Part shown: positions 24,422-33,433 of the stretch, one piece after another
How the letters are laid out: each line of letters begins with the position of its first letter
Numbering within the stretch: the stretch's first letter is position 1
Assembly (NCBI RefSeq): GCF_028882275.1
Contig: NZ_JARBUT010000007.1
Span: forward strand, 231,008 to 295,007
DNA: 64,000 bases
Reading direction: 5' to 3'
Source of the DNA: Nocardiopsis sp. N85
GTDB lineage: Bacteria > Actinomycetota > Actinomycetes > Streptosporangiales > Streptosporangiaceae
The notes under the pieces: generated by a model
Database searches by the model: none
What the model was told of the DNA's origin: nothing
What the model saw: only the letters and a program-made list of their open reading frames with translations
Translations under genes and position numbers: made by a program

Positions 24422-27022
24422 ATGGACGCTCACGTCAACGGTCACCCGACCCCCGTCCCCGACTCGACCACCGCCACGGCCGCCGCACACCTGCGCGACG
24501 GCCTCGGCCTGACCGGGACCAAGATCGCCTGCGGCACCGGTGTGTGCGGAGCCTGCACGGTCCTCGTCGACGGCTCCCCCACCGTCTCCTGCCTGCTGCC
24601 CGCCGACCGACTGGCCGGACGCACCGTCACCACCGTGGAGGGGCTGGGCGGCGACCACCCCGTCCAGCGCGCCTTCGCCGCCCACGACGGCCTCCAATGC
24701 GGTTTCTGCACCCCCGGGTTCGTCGTCGAGGCCTCCGTGTTCGTCGACACCTGGCGGGCCGAACACGGTGACACCCGGCCCGACCGGGAGACCATCGCCG
24801 ACGCCCTGGCCGGACACCTGTGCCGCTGCGGCGCCTACGAGGGCATCGCCGCCGCCGTCGCCGCCGCCTGCGCCGGGGAGTTCGACACCGAACCCGAGGA
24901 GGCCCCGCCCCGTCTCGACGCGCTGGACAAGGTCACCGGACGCGCGCGCTACAGCGCCGACCTCGCCCCGCCCGGCTCATGGGAGGGCGTCATCGTCCGC
25001 TCGACCCTCCCCCACGCCCGGGTCCGCTCCGTCCGCGCCGCCGACGGGCGGACCCCCCTCGTCGAACTCCTGCCCCCGGACCGCACCGTGCGCTACGTCG
25101 GCCAGCCCATCGCCGCCGTCGCCGCGCCCACCCCCGAGGCCGCCCGGACCGCGGCCGCCACCGTGGCCGTCGACTACGACCCGCTGCCCGCCGTCGTGGG
25201 GTTCGACGCCGCCCGCTCCCCCGACGCGCCCCTGGTCCACCCCACCAAGGCCGACCGCGCCGCCGCCCCCGCCTACGGCGAGGCCCCCACCCCCCCGCTC
25301 CCGTGGACCGGCAACGTGCGCGGCCCGGGGGTCCTGAGCTGGCGCGGCCCCACCGCCGTGGCGCGCCTGCGCTCCGCCTCGGCCGCCGGCGACCCGCTGC
25401 TGGTGGCCGAGGAGTACACCACCGCGACCCATCTGCACAGTCCCCTGGAACCGCACGTGTGCGTCGCCCACTGGCACGAGGACGGTCTGCGCCTGTTCGT
25501 CTCCACCCAGTCGGTGAGCAAGCTGGCCGACCAGGTCGCCTCCCGCTGGGACCTGGACCGGGACCGGGTGCACGTGGTCACCGAACACGTCGGCGGCGGC
25601 TTCGGGGCCAAGAACGGGATCTCCTCCGACATCCGGGCCGCCGTCGAACTGTCCCGCGTGGCCGGGGCCCCGGTCCGGGTCTCCTTCACCCGGGCCGAGG
25701 AGCTCACCGACGCCGGGAACCGGCCCGGAACCCGCACCCGGGTGGCGCTCCTGGCCGACCGGGACGGGGACCTGGCCGCGATGAGCGTCGACTCCCACGG
25801 CGACGGCGGCGTCTCGGTGGGGTCCAGCACCGCCACCCTGGCCTTCCTCATGTACGGGCGGGCGCCCCGCCGGGTGCGCGACTTCGACGTGGTCACCCAC
25901 CGCCCGCCCGGCCTGCCCATGCGCGGCCCCGGCGGACCGCCGATGGCCTGGGCGCTGGAACAGGCGGTGGACGAGATGGCCCGCCGACTGGGCGAGGACC
26001 CGCTCTCCCTGCGGCTGCGCTGGGACGGCAACGTCAAACGCCGCGCGCTGTACGAACGGGCCGCCCGCACCGACCTGTGGCGCGACCGCCCCCGGGGGCC
26101 GCGCACCGGCCGGTTCCGACGCGGGGTGGGCGTGGCCGCCGCCAACTGGTTGTACCTGTACGGGCCCAGGGCCCGGGTCGAGCTGGTGGTGGAGAACGGC
26201 GCGCTGGTGGCCCGCGCGGCCACCCAGGACCTGGGCACCGGTATCCGCGCCGTGCTCGCCGACACCATCACCGACCGGCTGGGACTGCCCGGCGGCGGGG
26301 TGCGTGTGGAGATCGGGCGTTCCTCCTCGGTCCACGGCACCGGTTCCTACGGAAGCCGCACCACCGCGTCGATGGGCCCGGCCGCCGCCGACGCCGCCGA
26401 CCGGCTGCGCTCGGCGCTGCGCGACCGTGACCCGCGGGTCCCGGAGCGGGGGCCGATCGACGAACACGTCCTCAAGGAGGCGCTGGCCGCCGCCGAGGGG
26501 CTGAGCGTGGTGGGCGGGCGCGTCCGCGACCGCTGGGGGCCGCTGATCCCCGCGATGGCCGACGACCTGGCCATCGGCCGGGGCATGAGCGGCGCCGTGC
26601 ACGTGATGGAGGTGGAGGTGGACACCCTGCTGGGGCGGGTGCGCGCCACCCGCTGCTGGGCGGGGATCGCCGCCGGGCGGATCTACTCCGAGCGCCAGGC
26701 CCGCAACCAGTGCGAGGGCGCCGTGGTGCAGGGCGTGGGCCAGGCCCTGTTCGAGGAGCGCCGCCACGACCCGAACACCGGCGCGGTGCTCACCGACGAC
26801 CTGGAGGACTACCGCATCCCGGGGTTGGGCGACGTGCCCGAGACCGAGGTGTACTTCCACCGGGAGGGGTTCGAGCACGTCCCCGGCGGCGGCGTCGGAC
26901 TGGGCGAGGTGTCCGTCGTGGGCGTGGCCGCCGCTGTGGGCAACGCCGTCTTCGACGCCACCGGGTGGCGTCCCCGGGACCTGCCGTTGCGCCCGGACCG
27001 ACTGATCGAGGGGATCCGATGA
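24422..27022 (+). CDS. Molybdenum hydroxylase with fused 2Fe-2S and Mo-binding domains
   Basis: An 866-residue fusion of two proteins normally encoded separately. Residues 1-160 are the 2Fe-2S subunit: Cys37, Cys42, Cys45, Cys57 (CGTGVCGAC), then QCGFCTPG and HLCRCGAYE. Residues about 160-866 are the Mo-binding subunit, with hammerhead KVTGRARYSADLAPP, GGGFGAKNG and active-site Glu829 in GLGEVSVVG. The sequence is clearly diverged from the xanthine dehydrogenase at 18216 and resembles PaoC/YagR-type aldehyde oxidases. It is translationally coupled (ATGA) to the FAD subunit. The substrate is probably an aldehyde or N-heterocycle. Confidence 0.9.
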   Translation: MDAHVNGHPTPVPDSTTATAAAHLRDGLGLTGTKIACGTGVCGACTVLVDGSPTVSCLLPADRLAGRTVTTVEGLGGDHPVQRAFAAHDGLQCGFCTPGFVVEASVFVDTWRAEHGDTRPDRETIADALAGHLCRCGAYEGIAAAVAAACAGEFDTEPEEAPPRLDALDKVTGRARYSADLAPPGSWEGVIVRSTLPHARVRSVRAADGRTPLVELLPPDRTVRYVGQPIAAVAAPTPEAARTAAATVAVDYDPLPAVVGFDAARSPDAPLVHPTKADRAAAPAYGEAPTPPLPWTGNVRGPGVLSWRGPTAVARLRSASAAGDPLLVAEEYTTATHLHSPLEPHVCVAHWHEDGLRLFVSTQSVSKLADQVASRWDLDRDRVHVVTEHVGGGFGAKNGISSDIRAAVELSRVAGAPVRVSFTRAEELTDAGNRPGTRTRVALLADRDGDLAAMSVDSHGDGGVSVGSSTATLAFLMYGRAPRRVRDFDVVTHRPPGLPMRGPGGPPMAWALEQAVDEMARRLGEDPLSLRLRWDGNVKRRALYERAARTDLWRDRPRGPRTGRFRRGVGVAAANWLYLYGPRARVELVVENGALVARAATQDLGTGIRAVLADTITDRLGLPGGGVRVEIGRSSSVHGTGSYGSRTTASMGPAAADAADRLRSALRDRDPRVPERGPIDEHVLKEALAAAEGLSVVGGRVRDRWGPLIPAMADDLAIGRGMSGAVHVMEVEVDTLLGRVRATRCWAGIAAGRIYSERQARNQCEGAVVQGVGQALFEERRHDPNTGAVLTDDLEDYRIPGLGDVPETEVYFHREGFEHVPGGGVGLGEVSVVGVAAAVGNAVFDATGWRPRDLPLRPDRLIEGIR

Positions 27023-27957
27023 GCACCATCGTCCGACCCGATTCGCTGGGCGGGGCCCTGGCCGCGCTGGCCGAGGGGGCCCGCCCCCGCGCCGGGGGCG
27101 TCGAGCAGGCCGCTCCCGGCGCGGTGGTGGACCTGACCGGCGTCGCCGACCTGCGCGGGATCGGCCCTAACGCCGACGGAACGGTGCGGATCGGCGCGAT
27201 GACCACGGTCGCCGCGCTGGCCGGCCTGGACTCCCACCCGGCCCTGGCCCTGACCGCCGGGGCGCTGGGCACCCCGCAGATCCGTGGGACGGCGACGGTG
27301 GGCGGCAATCTGCTCCAGCGCACCCGCTGTGCCTATCTGCGCAGTCCGGTGTTCTCGTGCGCCCGCTCCGGCGGCATGGGGTGCCCGTCCCGGGAGGGCG
27401 ATCACCTGCACGGGGTGGTGTTCGACTCCGGTGTCTGCGCGGCCCCGCATCCGTCGTCCCTGGCGGTGGCGCTCCTGGCGCACGACGCCCGGGTGGAGGT
27501 CGTCGGTCCGTCCGGAGCGCGCACGCTGCCCATCGCGGACCTGTACGACGCCGTCGACCCCGTGCGGGACCACCGGCTCTCGCCCGACGAGATCCTGGTG
27601 GCGGTGACGCTGCCGGCCGGGATACCGGGCGATCGGGTCGCGCACCGACGGGCCGCCGGCCGGTCCCGGGCGGAGTGGCCGCTGGTGGAGGCGGTGGTCC
27701 GGCTGTCACCGAACCCGGACGGGACGGTGGAGCGGGCCGCGGTGGCCGTGGGCGCGGTGGCCCGCGTCCCGCTACGGCTACCGGAGGTGGAGACCGCGCT
27801 GGTGGGCGCGGTACCGGGCGCGCCCCCCGGCCCGGAGGTGGACGCCGCGCTCGCCGAGGTGGTCGCGCGCTGTTCTCCGCTGCCGGGCAGCCGTTACAAG
27901 GTGGAGTTGGTGCGGGCCACCCTCACGGACGTGATCGGCCGGGCCCTGTCGCCCTGA
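27019..27957 (+). CDS. FAD-binding subunit of molybdenum hydroxylase, with four-Cys insert
   Basis: A 312-residue flavoprotein subunit. The flavin loops are AGGVEQAAPGAVVDL and TPQIRGTATVGGNLLQRTRC. Between the two FAD segments it carries an insert with Cys104, Cys114, Cys122 and Cys140 (RTRCAYLR, SCARSGGMGC, SGVCAAPHP). In E. coli PaoB/YagS and 4-hydroxybenzoyl-CoA reductase beta subunits, a comparable insert binds an additional [4Fe-4S] cluster. The xanthine dehydrogenase FAD subunit at 15465 lacks this insert. The start overlaps the preceding stop. The pair forms a complete enzyme without a separate 2Fe-2S gene. Confidence 0.88.
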   Translation: MSTIVRPDSLGGALAALAEGARPRAGGVEQAAPGAVVDLTGVADLRGIGPNADGTVRIGAMTTVAALAGLDSHPALALTAGALGTPQIRGTATVGGNLLQRTRCAYLRSPVFSCARSGGMGCPSREGDHLHGVVFDSGVCAAPHPSSLAVALLAHDARVEVVGPSGARTLPIADLYDAVDPVRDHRLSPDEILVAVTLPAGIPGDRVAHRRAAGRSRAEWPLVEAVVRLSPNPDGTVERAAVAVGAVARVPLRLPEVETALVGAVPGAPPGPEVDAALAEVVARCSPLPGSRYKVELVRATLTDVIGRALSP

Positions 27958-28091
27958 TCCGAACACCCCTTGCCCGCCCCCGCGGGGACGTGATGTCATC
28001 GGGGCGTCGGGCCGGTGACACGGGTCCGACCGGGCCGGTGGGCCGCCGTGGCGTGGTGGCCGACCGGCCCTTCGATGGGGCCGGGAGACAC

Positions 28092-28123
28092 CGAAGGGGC
28101 CCGTCCGGTGACGGGCCCCTTCG
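28092..28123. terminator. Bidirectional terminator between convergent genes
   Basis: A perfect 14-bp stem (28092-28105 and 28110-28123, loop CGGT) ends nine bases from the stop of the leftward ligase gene and also lies downstream of the rightward FAD-subunit gene. Confidence 0.8.
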
Positions 28124-28131
28124 CGCGCGGG

Positions 28132-29082
28132 TCAGCCGCGCAGCAGTGCCTGGTGGGCCAGCTCACGGCACAGGACCGCGAAGTCCAGTCCGGCGGCGGC
28201 CGCGGCCATCGGGAAGGTGGAGGTCTCGGTCAGCCCGGGGGCCACGTTGGTCTCCAGGAAGATGACCTCGCCGTCGTCGGTGACGATGAGGTCGGTGCGG
28301 GACAGGTCCCGCAGCCCCAGGGTGCGGTGCGCGGTGAGCGCCACCTCGCGGGCCGCCTCGACGACCTCGTCCGTCACCCGGGCCGGGCAGAAGAACTCCG
28401 TGCGCCCGGCGGTGTAGCGGGCCGCGTAGTCGTAGACGCCGCCGTCGGGCACGATCTCCACCGGCGGCAGGGCGATGGGGCCGTTCCCGGCGTCGAGCAC
28501 GCCCACCGCCAGCTCGGTGCCCTGCACCTGTTCCTCCACAAGGGCGGAGTCGCTGTAGGCGAAGCACGACACCAGGGCGGCGGACAGGTCCTGGACCCCG
28601 GTGACGGGGGTGGCGCCGAACGCCGAACCGCCCCGGTCGGGCTTGACGAACAGCGGCGACCCCAGCCGGTCGGCCAGGCGGGTCAGCAGCGCCGGTGCGC
28701 CCAGGTCGTGGAACGCGGACTTGGGCAGGACCGCGCCGCGCGGCACCCGCACCCCGTGGGCGGCCATGAGCGCCTTGGCCGCGGGCTTGGAGTAGGCCAG
28801 CCGGCAGGCGGCGGGGCGGGCGCCCACGTAGGGGGCCCCGATCAGCTCCAGGACCTCGCGGATGGTGCCGTCCTCGCCGGCAGACCCGTGCAGCACGGGG
28901 AAGACCACCTGGGGCGGGTCCGCGGCGAGGCGGTCCAGCAGGGTGGAGTCGACGTCGGCGACCTGGACCTCCACGTCCAGGCGGCGCAGCGCCTCGGCGA
29001 CGCTGCGCCCGGAGTGGACGCTCACCTCGTGTTCGGGGGACAGGCCCCCGGCGAGAACGAGAACGCGGTCAAGGTCGGCCAC
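28132..29082 (-). CDS. D-Ala-D-Ala ligase-like ATP-grasp protein
   Basis: A 316-residue ATP-grasp dipeptide ligase. Conserved elements include GGLSPEHEVS (Glu17), LHGSAGEDG, the omega-loop Tyr218 in VYDYAARY, and the metal site LETNVAPGLT (Asn279). The substrate loop reads RGGSAFG (150-156) where Ddl enzymes have REGSSVG, so the second Ser is Ala154. The GTG at 29082 has a perfect AGAAGGAGG eight bases upstream, so an ATG at 29109 is rejected. It lies 48 bases after the aminotransferase gene in the same orientation. It may make D-Ala-D-Ala or another dipeptide. Confidence 0.85.
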   Translation of the reverse strand: MADLDRVLVLAGGLSPEHEVSVHSGRSVAEALRRLDVEVQVADVDSTLLDRLAADPPQVVFPVLHGSAGEDGTIREVLELIGAPYVGARPAACRLAYSKPAAKALMAAHGVRVPRGAVLPKSAFHDLGAPALLTRLADRLGSPLFVKPDRGGSAFGATPVTGVQDLSAALVSCFAYSDSALVEEQVQGTELAVGVLDAGNGPIALPPVEIVPDGGVYDYAARYTAGRTEFFCPARVTDEVVEAAREVALTAHRTLGLRDLSRTDLIVTDDGEVIFLETNVAPGLTETSTFPMAAAAAGLDFAVLCRELAHQALLRG

Positions 29083-29130
29083 GGCGCGGACCTCCTTCTG
29101 TGCTGTCATGGTGCTCGATGCCCCTCGGGA

Positions 29131-30453
29131 TCAGGGCAGGTCGGGGGCGGGTGCCTGGTCGCCCTCGGTGGGTGGGACCAGGGTGGTGCCGAACGTATCA
29201 CGCAGGTCCACTTCGCCCTCGATCGCTCCGACCAGGCGACGGACCCCCTCGCGGATCTGGTCGGGGGTGGGGTAGCAGAAGCTGAGCCGCATGCTCTGGC
29301 GACCGCGGCCGTCGGCGTAGAAACCGGTGCCGGGCACGTAGGCGACGCGTTCGCTGACGGCGCGGGGCAGCATGGCCTTGGCGTCGATGCCCTCGGGCAG
29401 GGTGACCCAGACGAAGAAGCCGCCCTCGGGGCGCGTCCAGGTGCAGCCGTCGGGCATCATCGTGCTCAGGGCGGCGAGCATGGCGTCGCGACGCTCGCTG
29501 TACATGTCGTTGAAGACCTTGATCTGCTCGCGCCAGGGGAACATGTTGAAGTAGCGGCGCACCACCAGCTGGTTGAAGGTGGAGTGGCTGAGCATGGCCG
29601 ACTCGGCGGCCAGGACGAGTTTGGCGCGCACCGCCGCCGGGGCCAGGGCCCAGCCGATGCGCAGGCCCGGGGACAGGGTCTTGGACAGCGAGCCGAGATA
29701 GACGACGTTGCCCTCGCCCTGGGAGTACAGGGTGGGCCGGGGTTCGCCGTCGTAGCGCAGCAGCCCGTAGGGGTTGTCCTCGACGATGAGGACGTCGTGG
29801 CGCCGGCAGGCCTCCACGACCGCGGTCCGGCGCTCGGTGCTCATGGTGATGCCGGCCGGGTTCTGGAAGTTGGGGATCGTGTAGAAGAACTTGACCGGGC
29901 GCCCGTCCAGCTCGGCGCGGACCAGGGCCTCCTCCAGTTCCTCGGGGATCACGCCCTGCTCGTCCATGCCCACGTGCCGGATGTCGGCCTGGAAGGCGGC
30001 GAAGGTGTTGATGGCGGTGACGTAGGTGGGCGCCTCGGTGAGGACGACGTCGTCAGGGTCGACGAAGACCCGGGTGATGAGGTCCAGTGCCTGCTGGGAG
30101 CCGACGGTGACGATGACGTCGTCGGCGGAGGCGCTGATGCCCTCCAGCCTCATGTACTCGCACAGCTGCTCGCGCAGGATCGGGTCGCCCTGGGCGGAAC
30201 CGTACTGTAGGGCCGCCGCGCCCTCCTCGGAGACGACGTCCTTGACGAGTTCGCCGATCTGGTCGAGGGGCAGCGCGGCGACGTTGGGCATGCCACCGGC
30301 CAGGGAGACGACCTCGGGGCGGGACGCGACGGCGAAGAGTGCCCGGACCTCCGATGCGACCATGCCCTGTGCTCGGCGTGCGTAGCGGCCGACGTGCGGG
30401 TCGATGCGCGAGCCCTGTCGGTCGGGCTGCTGCTCTCGGGGGTCAGTGGACAC
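29131..30453 (-). CDS. PLP-dependent aminotransferase, class I/II
   Basis: A 440-residue fold-type I aminotransferase resembling the 2-aminoadipate/valine-pyruvate and MocR-like catalytic group. Features are LQYGSAQGDPILREQL, the TVGSQQALDL phosphate-binding region, IPNFQNPAG with Asn199, Asp226 in VEDNPYG, and PLP Lys258 in GSLSKTLSPGLRIGW. No N-terminal DNA-binding domain is present. The GTG start has GGAGG six bases upstream. It is the first gene of a leftward pair with the D-Ala-D-Ala ligase-like gene, which suggests it supplies or recycles an amino acid for that ligase. The substrate is unknown. Confidence 0.9.
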   Translation of the reverse strand: MSTDPREQQPDRQGSRIDPHVGRYARRAQGMVASEVRALFAVASRPEVVSLAGGMPNVAALPLDQIGELVKDVVSEEGAAALQYGSAQGDPILREQLCEYMRLEGISASADDVIVTVGSQQALDLITRVFVDPDDVVLTEAPTYVTAINTFAAFQADIRHVGMDEQGVIPEELEEALVRAELDGRPVKFFYTIPNFQNPAGITMSTERRTAVVEACRRHDVLIVEDNPYGLLRYDGEPRPTLYSQGEGNVVYLGSLSKTLSPGLRIGWALAPAAVRAKLVLAAESAMLSHSTFNQLVVRRYFNMFPWREQIKVFNDMYSERRDAMLAALSTMMPDGCTWTRPEGGFFVWVTLPEGIDAKAMLPRAVSERVAYVPGTGFYADGRGRQSMRLSFCYPTPDQIREGVRRLVGAIEGEVDLRDTFGTTLVPPTEGDQAPAPDLP

Positions 30454-30913
30454 GATCCACCTCCGTTGGGAAGGACGGTCGGGCGGTTCGCCGCGACGTC
30501 GTTCCGGGATCATCGTTGGTCCTGGTTACGACGCCCGCGACGGACCTGTGGTTCACACGGGTCGCCGGTGACGGCCGGGCCGGGGCTATCCCGATGTGAC
30601 GCTCGGGCCGGACGGGCCGTGCGCGAACACGGTCCGGTAAATGCACCGAGTGTAACGCAGGGCGTGGTCCGGCCCCCTGACCACATGGGGATTCACGCTT
30701 TTAGTCACGTTCTCCCCTTTCGGCGGACTTGTCCGGATCATCACCCGAGGGGTACCCGTTCCGCCGGTGCGACGCGCACACCGATGACCGGATCATGAAC
30801 GATTCTTCACCCCCGGTGACCGTGTCGGATCCGGGTCGGAGCGCCCGCCTCGGGGACGGTGGGGGCGGGAACACCGCGCCCCGCGGGCGCGGCCGATGAT
30901 CCGGGGGGAAGAC
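30454..30913. other. Divergent intergenic region, 460 bases
   Basis: This stretch lies between the leftward aminotransferase and the rightward lipoprotein gene. It contains the aminotransferase ribosome-binding site at its left edge and a less GC-rich patch at about 30636-30720 that could hold promoters. I see no convincing gene, tRNA or strong palindrome. Confidence 0.5.
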
Positions 30914-31432
30914 ATGGGAGTCCGCTCGACCGTGACCGGCGCACCGCTGGCGGTCCTGCTGCTGGGGACGGCCTGGGCCCTGGCCTCGTGCGCGCCCGCG
31001 GCGGAGGTCGACCCCGCCGTGGTGGAGTTGCAGAAGACCGCCGAGGCCCTGTCGATCACCGTGCTGCGCCCGGGAGCCGAGCGCGCCTTCGCCCGGGAGG
31101 GCCACCCGATCGAGGGTGCCCTGGAGTGCTCCGTCACACCGCCCGTCGACGCCTCGCCCTCCCGGGAGGCGGGCGACGACGCCGACCGGGCGGACGGCAC
31201 CACCGTCCACTGCGCCGGGGCCACCGAGCAGGGCGCGGAGGTCCGTTTCGAGGGGGAGCTGTCGCGTGAGGCGCTGGCCGCCCGGCCCGTGGGCGATGAC
31301 GGACTGCCCGGGACGTTCGTGGGCACCGTCGACGGCGAGGAGGTCTTCCGCATGGACTGTCTCCAGTGCGCGCCGACCGTCGCCGACGACGCGACGCAGC
31401 GGCGGTCGGACACGGCCCGCGTCGGCGGCTGA
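30914..31432 (+). CDS. Small putative lipoprotein
   Basis: A 172-residue secreted protein of unknown function. The N-terminus is a lipoprotein signal: a basic start, a hydrophobic core LAVLLLGTAWAL, and a lipobox ALASC with the lipidated cysteine at about residue 25. The mature part is hydrophilic. It has paired cysteines in ALECSVTP and TTVHCAG, and CLQC close to the C-terminus. A DUF4333-like fold is possible but not demonstrable. The ATG at 30914 follows GGGGGGAA and is preferred to one six codons upstream. It is monocistronic, facing a convergent regulator gene. Confidence 0.7.
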   Translation: MGVRSTVTGAPLAVLLLGTAWALASCAPAAEVDPAVVELQKTAEALSITVLRPGAERAFAREGHPIEGALECSVTPPVDASPSREAGDDADRADGTTVHCAGATEQGAEVRFEGELSREALAARPVGDDGLPGTFVGTVDGEEVFRMDCLQCAPTVADDATQRRSDTARVGG

Positions 31433-31701
31433 ACGGGGAGGGCGGCGCCCCGGAGAGACCGAGCCGGGACGCCGCCGACGCGCGGACGGCCCGGGGACTC
31501 CCCCGAGGTCCCGGGCCCACCTCCGGCCTGTGGACGCGCCCGTCGCCTCCGGGACCCCCCTCAAGGTCCGTGAAGGCGACGAACGCCGGTACCGCTCCCG
31601 GTTCGACGACCGTCGTGCCCTCTCTCGCCCGATGATCGTCCCCGGTAGGGGCCGCGCACACCCCATGGAACGCGTCCGACCGCCGGACCGCAACGGTTGC
31701 A

Positions 31702-33021
31702 CTAGGTTGCGGACTCCGCACCCAGCGGAATCGCCCGCTCGCCGGAACCGACCCGGGAGCGCAGGGCGCGCACCCCGGGGGCGACCGAGCCCGGCAACAG
31801 GTCCTCCGGATGGTCGGGCAGCACGACCCGCACCACCACGTCCTCGCTGAAGCGATAGGGGCGGCTCTCCACGATACCGCCCAGGTGACGGCGCAGCCGC
31901 GACAGTTCGGCGCGCACCGTCACCACGTGCCCGACCGCGCCGAACACGTCGTGGGAGAGCTGGGCGGCGGTGCGCCCGGACCGGTGGACGGCCAGCAGCA
32001 GCAACAGTTCGGCGTGACGCGGGGTGGGCCGGTGCGCCCAACGGCCACTGCTGCCGGCCACGGTCACCGCCGGAGCGGGGCCCGACAGATCGAGGGTGAC
32101 GGTGGAGGGGGAGGCGCACTCCGCGGGCCGGGGACGGATGAGCCAGCCGCCCGGCAGCGGTTCCAGGGAGCACTCCCCCAGGGCCGGCAGCCAGGCGGTC
32201 CCGGTCTCGTGGTGCTTGGGCAACAGGACCCGGCGGACCGGTTCCATGTTGACGACGGCCGCGGTCCACCCGGTGTCGTCGACGACCAGGGCCCGTTCCC
32301 TCATCCCCGCCAACAGGGGCGCGGCGACCGAGCGCAACCGCTCCAGGTGGGTGTGGTGGATGCTCTGGAGGTGCGCCTCGGCCAGTTGGGCGACGGCGCT
32401 GACCAGGGCCAGCGTGGAGGGGTGGACGGTGCTGACCGGTCCGGTGACGTCGATGGCGCCGAGCAGGCGGCCGTCGCGCGGATCGTGGATGGGGGCGCAG
32501 GCACAGGTCAGGGCGTGCAGGTTGCGCACGAAGTGCTCGGCCGAGTAGACCTGCACCGGCCGCCCCACCACCAGTGCGGTGCCGATGGCGTTGGTGCCGG
32601 TGCTGCCCTCGTTCCAGTAGGCGCCCTCGATGAGACCGACCCGGTCGCCCATGGCGCGGATCCGGTGCGCGCCGTCCCGCCACAGGATCTGTCCCGAGGC
32701 GTCGGTGACCAGCATGATGTGGTCGGCCTCGTCGGCCACCGACACCAGTGATCGGCGGATGAGCGGCAGGACCTCGGAGATGGGGGAGTCCTCCCTGCGC
32801 CGGTGGAGTTCCTCAAGGGAGACCATGCGCGGGGGCGGCCCGGCGTCGGGGTCGATGCCGAAACGGCGCATCCGGCTCCACGAGTCCTCGATGACCGGAC
32901 GGGGCCGGGCCGGACTCGGATCCCCGCTCAGGGAGGCCTGGTGTACCCGGCGCAGCAGGAGCGCGTGTTCGCGGGCATCGACCCCTGCGGGCAGGGCCGT
33001 GTCCAACGGGGGAAACGACAT
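31702..33021 (-). CDS. GAF-domain transcriptional regulator (AcoR-like N-terminus, no AAA+ domain)
   Basis: A 439-residue protein. Residues about 25-290 match the sensory half of AcoR/DhaR-type regulators: RPVIEDSWSRMRRFGIDPD, GLIEGAYWNEGSTGTNAIGT and HALTCACAPIHDPRDGRLLG. The sigma-54 AAA+ domain of true AcoR is absent. Instead the C-terminus has a winged-helix-like region (HAELLLLLAVHRSGRTAAQL, VRAELSRLRRHLGGIVESRP). This combination is common in actinobacteria next to aldehyde or alcohol dehydrogenase genes. The ATG at 33021 has AGGGAG upstream. No target is adjacent; the aldehyde dehydrogenase at 37867 is a candidate. Confidence 0.83.
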   Translation of the reverse strand: MSFPPLDTALPAGVDAREHALLLRRVHQASLSGDPSPARPRPVIEDSWSRMRRFGIDPDAGPPPRMVSLEELHRRREDSPISEVLPLIRRSLVSVADEADHIMLVTDASGQILWRDGAHRIRAMGDRVGLIEGAYWNEGSTGTNAIGTALVVGRPVQVYSAEHFVRNLHALTCACAPIHDPRDGRLLGAIDVTGPVSTVHPSTLALVSAVAQLAEAHLQSIHHTHLERLRSVAAPLLAGMRERALVVDDTGWTAAVVNMEPVRRVLLPKHHETGTAWLPALGECSLEPLPGGWLIRPRPAECASPSTVTLDLSGPAPAVTVAGSSGRWAHRPTPRHAELLLLLAVHRSGRTAAQLSHDVFGAVGHVVTVRAELSRLRRHLGGIVESRPYRFSEDVVVRVVLPDHPEDLLPGSVAPGVRALRSRVGSGERAIPLGAESAT

Positions 33022-33433
33022 AAGGCTCCCTGACCTCGTGTTCACGGTGGCGTCCATCCAGTGTCCTGCTTCGGATTCGGCGTCGGTGAGCGAACCGCGA
33101 CAGAGGCGCGTTTCGGAAGTCGATGGCGCCTTCCACCTCCGTTTTCGATGAGGGGTGCCGCGGGGTGGCCCTCCAGCCTCCACCATCGCGAAGGTCGAGA
33201 ACAGCCACCGCGCAAGGGATGGCGCACCATTGGCCGATAACGGACAGGAACGGCCGAAGGGGTGTTCCCACCGACGATTCCATCACCACAGGTCACCGCG
33301 GTCCGGTGGAGGCCGATGCCCGTTCGGGTCGGGCGTCGGCACCGGACGGACGCACGTGCACCACGGACCCGGTTCCGGGACGCGGCGGCCCTCGACGGGC
33401 CCGCGGTACCCCGTTCGGCACGGAAACCGCGGT
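33022..33433. other. Intergenic region, 412 bases
   Basis: It lies between two leftward genes, upstream of the GAF regulator and downstream of the second PucR gene. It contains no convincing frame with a ribosome-binding site, no strong hairpin and no recognisable operator. Confidence 0.5.

Noticed and set aside
24977..26878. Minus-strand frame of over 600 codons opposite the fused Mo hydroxylase
   Set aside because: No domain signature or ribosome-binding site; the plus strand encodes complete Fe-S and Mo motifs across the whole span.
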